This document shows, in pieces, positions 60,125 through 64,000 of a stretch of 64,000 nucleotides of DNA (position 1 is the stretch's first letter; the number at the start of each line of letters is the position of its first letter). Under the pieces are notes generated by a model that was not told the DNA's origin, ran no database searches, and saw nothing but the letters and a program-made list of their open reading frames with translations. The DNA comes from Alloactinosynnema sp. L-07 (GTDB lineage Bacteria > Actinomycetota > Actinomycetes > Mycobacteriales > Pseudonocardiaceae), in contig NZ_LN850107.1 of the NCBI RefSeq assembly GCF_900070365.1, forward strand, positions 62,001 through 126,000. Reading direction: 5' to 3'. Both the position numbers and the translations under genes were made by a program.

Positions 60125-62047
60125 GTGAAGATCAAGTTGCTAGGACCGTTCAGAGTCATCAGGAACACCAAGGTCGTGACACCCACGGCGCCCAAGCTGC
60201 GCCAAGTGCTCGCCCTGCTCGCGGTGCACACCAACGCCGTGGTGCGCACCGACCAGCTGATCGAGGAGCTGTGGGAGGACCGCCCGCCACTGAGCGCGGC
60301 GACCACCCTGCAGACCTACGTCTACCAGCTGCGCAAGCACTACCAGCTGCACAGCGGGGGGCCGCTGCAGGGCGACGTCGGGGACAACGGCTCCTCGGAC
60401 CCGATCCCGGCGCTGCGGACCTCGCCGAACGGCTACGTGCTGTCCTTGGGGGATGACGCGCTCGACGCCGACCGGTTCAACCGCCTTGCCGAGCGCGGCC
60501 GCGGCGAGCTCGACGCCGGTGACCTCGAAGGTGGCGCCAGCACGCTGCGGGAGGCACTGCAGCTGTGGCGCGGCCCGGTGCTGGCCGACATCACCGCCGG
60601 TCCGGTCCTCCAGGCCGCCGTGGTCTGGTACGAGGAGCTGCGCAACACCATCGCCGAACTGCGTATCGACGCCGACCTGCAGCTGGGCAGGCACCGCGAG
60701 CTCATCACCGAGCTGACCAGGATGGCCGCCGAGCAGCCCACGCACGAGGGTCTGCAGGCCAAGCTCATGCTGGCCCTGTACCGCTCGGGCAGGCGCTCGG
60801 ACGCGCTGCGCGTCTACAGCAACGCCCGCACCAGCCTGGCCGACCAGCTGGGCCTGGAGCCCTCGCGGGAGCTGCAGCGCCTGCAGCAGGCGGTCTTGGC
60901 CGCCGAGCCGTCCCCGGAGCCGACCAAGGTCGCCCGCGAGGTCGTGCAGACGGCCCGCCCGGCCGCGGTCTCGCCGAGTCAGCTGCCCCCTGGCGTGCCG
61001 AAGTTCATCGGCCGCGAGAAGCAGCTCGACGACGCCCAGGCCGTGCTCACCGACCCCGACCTGCAGGCCGCGCGTGTGCTGGTCACCGTCGGCGCTCCCG
61101 GCGCGGGCAAGTCGACCTTCTGCACGCACCTGGCCCACCGGGTCCGCGGTGCGTTCCCGGACGGGCAGTTCTACGCCGAGCTGGTCGGCCGGGACAACAC
61201 CCCGATCGACCCGTTCACCGTCCTCGGCGGCTTCCTCGGCGCCATCGGGCATCGGGCGGACCAGCTCCCGGCCACGCTCACCGAGCGTGCTCGCGTGTTC
61301 CGCAGCTGGACCGCCGACCGCAAGGTCCTGGTGGTCCTGGACGACGCGGTCGATGAGGAGCAGATCCGGCCGCTGCTGCCTTCCGGCCCCGGCTGCGCCA
61401 CCGTGGTGGCCAGCAGGCGCCGGATGTCGGACTCGTCCATCGCCCGGACCATCGACCTCCCGCCGTTCGACGAGGCCGAGGGCGTCCGGCTGCTGACCGA
61501 CGTCCTGGGCCGCGCCCGCGTGGCCGGGGACATGGCGTCGGTCCGCGACCTGGTCGAACTGTGCGACGGTTTGCCCCTGGCCATCCGGGCCGCCGCGGCG
61601 CAGCTCGACCTGCGCCCGCACTGGCCCATCGGACGGCTGGTGGCACGCATGCGTCAGCTCCAGTCGTGCCAGACCACGTCGGACGACGTCCCGATGTTCA
61701 GCAGCGTCCGCCGCAGCTACCAACTGCTGCAGGGCGAAACCCAGTCCGCCTTCCGCACCGTGGCACCCGTGCTGCGGTCGGTTTCCCCTCGCCACGCCGC
61801 CGAGATCCTGGGCGTTGACGAGTGGCGGGCGGAGACGCTGCTGGAGGAGATGGTTCAGTTCCAGCTCGCGGAGGTCGATGAGCAGGACGCTGGGGATAAC
61901 ACGGTCTCGTCTTTCCACTACCGATTCCGTCGGCCGTTCACTGAGGTGGCGAGGTCACTCGACCGTGCCCCCACTCTGGACATCACCCCCACTCTCGCTC
62001 GTCGTGCGGAACCTGCCGTTCCCCAGGCGGCGGGTCTGTCGGCCTAA
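60125..62047 (+). CDS. Large SARP regulator with NB-ARC ATPase domain
   Basis: A 640-residue AfsR-type regulator. Residues ~1-105 are an OmpR-type winged helix (IKLLGPFRVIRNTKVVTPTAPKLRQVLALL), ~115-265 the BTAD domain, and ~290-600 an NB-ARC ATPase with Walker A GAPGAGKST at 323-331 and Walker B KVLVVLDDAVDE. The TPR array that follows in full-length AfsR is missing. GTG at 60125 is the conserved start. It is the probable pathway-specific activator; the TTCGA(G) repeats at 52691-52743 and 63447-63463 are candidate targets. Confidence 0.9.
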   Translation: MKIKLLGPFRVIRNTKVVTPTAPKLRQVLALLAVHTNAVVRTDQLIEELWEDRPPLSAATTLQTYVYQLRKHYQLHSGGPLQGDVGDNGSSDPIPALRTSPNGYVLSLGDDALDADRFNRLAERGRGELDAGDLEGGASTLREALQLWRGPVLADITAGPVLQAAVVWYEELRNTIAELRIDADLQLGRHRELITELTRMAAEQPTHEGLQAKLMLALYRSGRRSDALRVYSNARTSLADQLGLEPSRELQRLQQAVLAAEPSPEPTKVAREVVQTARPAAVSPSQLPPGVPKFIGREKQLDDAQAVLTDPDLQAARVLVTVGAPGAGKSTFCTHLAHRVRGAFPDGQFYAELVGRDNTPIDPFTVLGGFLGAIGHRADQLPATLTERARVFRSWTADRKVLVVLDDAVDEEQIRPLLPSGPGCATVVASRRRMSDSSIARTIDLPPFDEAEGVRLLTDVLGRARVAGDMASVRDLVELCDGLPLAIRAAAAQLDLRPHWPIGRLVARMRQLQSCQTTSDDVPMFSSVRRSYQLLQGETQSAFRTVAPVLRSVSPRHAAEILGVDEWRAETLLEEMVQFQLAEVDEQDAGDNTVSSFHYRFRRPFTEVARSLDRAPTLDITPTLARRAEPAVPQAAGLSA

Positions 62048-62060
62048 GAGAGCTTGCGCC

Positions 62061-62110
62061 CCAACAGAAGGGCCGCACTCGACGACAAGTCGAGCGCGGC
62101 CCTTTGTTGG
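62061..62110 (+). terminator. Long hairpin terminator after the large SARP gene
   Basis: The segment folds as CCAACA with TGTTGG at the base, then AGGGCCGC and CTCGAC arms with their complements, interrupted by single mismatches, around a short loop (GACAA). It starts 14 bases after the stop codon. Confidence 0.75.
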
Positions 62111-62214
62111 TCTCGGATGTTAAACGTTCGGGCTAGGGGAGCGACCCGTTCGTGCCACGACGAGTGCACTCGTTGCTGTGCAAGGGAAGGGGGCGCTCCC
62201 TCGTCAATCAGCGT

Positions 62215-62302
62215 CTTATGTGGAATCAGGCTTGTCAAGGGCGCCTGCGGCGTCGCTGCGCGATCAGCAAGCTGACCCTTGACAAGCCTGATTCCACATA
62301 AG
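62215..62302. repeat. Perfect 27-base inverted repeat with 34-base centre
   Basis: The left arm 62215-62241 (beginning CTTATGTGGAATCAGGCTTG) and right arm 62276-62302 are exact reverse complements, enclosing 34 bases. The arms are far longer than ordinary terminators, less GC-rich than the surroundings, and lie in a 492-base non-coding gap 238 bases upstream of the ketoreductase start. It could be a mobile-element relic, a small structured RNA or a regulator site. Confidence 0.8.
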
Positions 62303-62336
62303 GGATTGCCAGGACGAGGGTGCAGGGGGAAGTGCA

Positions 62337-62376
62337 GGGACCTTCGGTCCCCAAGGCAGGGACCTAGCGGTCTCCC
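62337..62376. promoter_or_regulatory. Tandem palindromic boxes upstream of the ketoreductase gene
   Basis: GGGACCTTCGGTCCC (62337-62351) is a perfect 6-3-6 palindrome. A related imperfect copy, GGGACCTAGCGGTCTCCC, follows at 62359-62376, about two helical turns away. The motif resembles the DosR/DevR (OsdR)-type response-regulator box (GGGAC...GTCCC). The rest of the 62048-62539 gap also holds a 14-base palindrome ACGAGTGCACTCGT (62160-62173); no gene is apparent. Confidence 0.4.
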
Positions 62377-62539
62377 AGGAGCACGGCTAGGCAAGAGCAA
62401 GAGCGAGGGGCGTCGTCACTCGGAGCTTGGTCGAGGCGCGCGAGATTCATCCGATAGTGGCTCGATCTCACCTCAAGCGCCCCGCGACCCCGCCCCAGCA
62501 CCCTTGTCCCATCACGATTGGGACTAGAAGGGGCACCAG

Positions 62540-63280
62540 ATGGACCACGGCCTGCACGGAAAGCATGTCCTTGTCACCGGAGGCAGCCGCGGCATCGGCC
62601 GAGCCACCGTGCACGCCTTCGCCAAGGCGGGTGCCAAGGTCGTCGCCGTCTACCACCAGCCCAGTGACGCTTCCCAGCAGCTCGCCTGCGAGCTCAAGGA
62701 GCTCGGCGACGGCCACCTGCTCGTCCAGGCCGACGTCACCGACGCTGCCTCTACCGCGCAGCTTGCCGAGGCCGTGAACGTCCACTTCGGTGGCAAGCTC
62801 GACGTCCTCGTCAACAACGTCGGCGTCGACGGACGCTCGGCCTTCGGTGAGCTGGCAGAGGAGGAGTGGCACCGCGTGATGGACCACAACGTCACCTCCG
62901 CCTACCTCGTCACCAACAAGGTTCTCGACCAGCTCGTCGAGGGCGCCTCGATCGTCAACATCGGATCGTCGCTTGCTCTGCGCGGGCGGGCCTTCGGTGT
63001 CCACTACACCGCGAGCAAGGCCGCCCTCATCGGGTTGACGCGCGCGCTCTGCAAGGAGCTCGGTCCCAAGGGGATCCGGGTCAACCTGGTCTCGCCCGGC
63101 GTCACCGAGACCGAGCCCGGTGGCGGGCTGCCGCCGCACGTGCAGCAGATGATCGTCGGCATGACGGCGCTCGGCCGCATGTGCCAGCCCGAGGATGTCG
63201 CGGGCGCGGTCCTGTACCTGGCCGGTGCGACGTCCAAATACGTGACCGGTTCCACAATCAACGTCGACGGCGGCGTCTAG
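62540..63280 (+). CDS. SDR ketoreductase of the type II polyketide cluster
   Basis: A 246-residue short-chain dehydrogenase: VLVTGGSRGIGRATV near the N-terminus, NNVG, the catalytic Ser in NIGSSLALRG, Tyr-x3-Lys in HYTASKAALIG, and the VTGSTINVDGGV end typical of FabG-like reductases. In pentangular-type clusters a dedicated ketoreductase reduces a specific carbonyl (for example C-19) of the nascent chain. GGGGCACC precedes ATG 62540. It is followed by a terminator and is thus probably a one-gene unit. Confidence 0.9.
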   Translation: MDHGLHGKHVLVTGGSRGIGRATVHAFAKAGAKVVAVYHQPSDASQQLACELKELGDGHLLVQADVTDAASTAQLAEAVNVHFGGKLDVLVNNVGVDGRSAFGELAEEEWHRVMDHNVTSAYLVTNKVLDQLVEGASIVNIGSSLALRGRAFGVHYTASKAALIGLTRALCKELGPKGIRVNLVSPGVTETEPGGGLPPHVQQMIVGMTALGRMCQPEDVAGAVLYLAGATSKYVTGSTINVDGGV

Positions 63281-63290
63281 TTCCTTAAGT

Positions 63291-63328
63291 AGGGGGCACG
63301 CCCACAACTTTAGTAGGGCGTGCCCCCT
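63291..63328 (+). terminator. Hairpin terminator after the ketoreductase gene
   Basis: Perfect 13-base arms (AGGGGGCACGCCC at 63291-63303 and its complement at 63316-63328) surround a 12-base loop. The following bases ATCTTTGCCCTTATTT are T-rich for this genome. Confidence 0.8.
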
Positions 63329-63446
63329 ATCTTTGCCCTTATTTGGTCGGGTGTGGTCAACCTTTCGGGCGTCCCGCGTATCTACTGGTCGGTCGACTGT
63401 TCTTTTCTTGACGGATTCGAGTTCTTGTCTTACCTGTCCAGCTTAG

Positions 63447-63463
63447 TTCGATAGCGTTTCGAG
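63447..63463 (+). promoter_or_regulatory. SARP-type direct repeat upstream of the cyclase operon
   Basis: TTCGATAGCGTTTCGAG contains two TTCGA cores with 11-base spacing, ending about 66 bases before GTG 63529. A further TTCGA is at 63416-63420. The same core and spacing occur at 52691-52743 before the monooxygenase gene. A TTGACG hexamer at 63408-63413 could be a -35 element. Confidence 0.5.
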
Positions 63464-63528
63464 TAGACCTCCATCTACGGCTGACACTGTCATCTCGCTT
63501 CGCTTCCACGTCTCGCGTAGGAGTTGCC

Positions 63529-63864
63529 GTGCATCGCACACTGATCGTCGCCAAGTTGAAGACCTCCGATCCCCAGGAGATCGCGAACGTCTTCGCCGAG
63601 TCCGACGCCACGGACCTGCCGCACATGGTCGGTGTGTCCCGCCGGACCCTGTTCACCTTCCACGACCTGTACTTTCACCTGGTCGAGGCCGATGACGACA
63701 TCACCCCCGACCTGTACAAGGCGCGCAGCCACCCGTTGTACAGCAAGATCCACAACGACTTGTTGCCGCTTGTTTTCCCGTACGACCCGAATTGGAAAGA
63801 GCCCAAGGACGCCATGGCGAATCCGTTTTACGTTTGGGACGCCAAGGAAGGTCGGACCAAGTGA
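63529..63864 (+). CDS. TcmI-family aromatic polyketide cyclase
   Basis: A 111-residue ferredoxin-like cyclase. The sequence MHRTLIVAKLKTSDPQEIANVFAESDATDLPHMVGVSRRTLFTFHDLYFHLVEADDD (in pieces) and HPLYSKIHNDLLPLVFPYDPNWK match the TcmI/second-third ring cyclases of tetracenomycin- and pradimicin-type pathways. TAGGAG precedes GTG 63529. It is the first gene of an operon running off the right edge; its stop overlaps the cupin cyclase start (GTGA). Confidence 0.92.
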   Translation: MHRTLIVAKLKTSDPQEIANVFAESDATDLPHMVGVSRRTLFTFHDLYFHLVEADDDITPDLYKARSHPLYSKIHNDLLPLVFPYDPNWKEPKDAMANPFYVWDAKEGRTK

Positions 63865-64000
63865 CGGCCACCACTGACGCCGACGTCGCGGGCCGGGTCA
63901 ACAACGAGAAATTCACCGCCGCGCAGGTGCGTGTCAACCGGGCAGCTGTTGATTCGAACACCCGCCGTGGTGGCGATATCCGGGTGACTTTGAGCCCGAA
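63861..64000 (+). CDS. Cupin-type polyketide cyclase/mono-oxygenase, partial (5' end)
   Basis: GTG at 63861 overlaps the cyclase stop and begins a frame that is open to the window edge (46 full codons). The visible part ends TRRGGDIRVTLSPK, which matches the start of the cupin proteins (RemF-like) that accompany TcmI-type cyclases in pentangular polyphenol clusters. The catalytic His residues of the cupin lie beyond the edge, so the assignment rests on the N-terminal pattern and on position. Confidence 0.75.
   Translation, partial: MTATTDADVAGRVNNEKFTAAQVRVNRAAVDSNTRRGGDIRVTLSP

Overview
The window is high-GC DNA with many GTG starts, tightly overlapping ATGA/GTGA operons, two SARP regulators and an XRE/DUF397 regulator pair. 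This points to an antibiotic-producing actinomycete, probably of the Pseudonocardiales (inference from gene content; no rRNA is present).

Left part (1-28,700) is mostly accessory metabolism and envelope functions: a TPR regulator; a double-SDR acyl reductase; a ferredoxin-reductase-type flavoprotein; lactate 2-monooxygenase; an envelope-stress block (VanY-like DD-carboxypeptidase, PAP2 phosphatase, OmpR-type regulator and kinase, GerMN-like lipoprotein); an unusual PolA-family polymerase; an acyl-CoA ligase; and a TetR-controlled five-gene operon (acyl-CoA dehydrogenase, two SDRs, APH-like kinase, histidine phosphatase). Secreted proteins, a desaturase and small orphan genes follow.

Two 161-bp copies of one non-coding mobile element (MITE-like) lie 17 kb apart in opposite orientation, at 11,495-11,655 and 28,753-28,913. 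They differ at one base. Each is inserted at the TA of a CTAG and abuts the stop codon of a leftward gene.

Middle part (30,598-39,577) holds the most intriguing locus. It has a GTP cyclohydrolase II homologue with His in place of the product-determining Tyr, a pterin-synthase-fold protein lacking metal and catalytic residues, a RibD-type reductase and a creatininase-family amidohydrolase. With these are an MDR dehydrogenase, a methyltransferase, a glycosyltransferase, a flippase-like membrane protein and a CDP-alcohol phosphotransferase, followed by chorismate mutase and DAHP synthase. It looks like an uncharacterised pathway from GTP to a glycosylated, possibly lipid-linked product.

Right part: a molybdopterin oxidoreductase, regulators, and a methionine-salvage operon with an mtnA-mtnB fusion (46,653-49,495). 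From about 51,054 to the right edge lies the flank of a type II polyketide cluster: FAD monooxygenase, POT transporter, NAD-dependent dehydrogenase, asparagine-synthetase-like ligase with Ser2 instead of Cys2, two SchA/CurD-like proteins, anthrone-oxygenase-like protein, MarR, large SARP, ketoreductase, TcmI-type cyclase and the start of a cupin cyclase. This set suggests a pentangular polyphenol with an amide or other nitrogen. The ketosynthase genes are not in the window. TTCGA(G) direct repeats at two cluster promoters fit SARP control.
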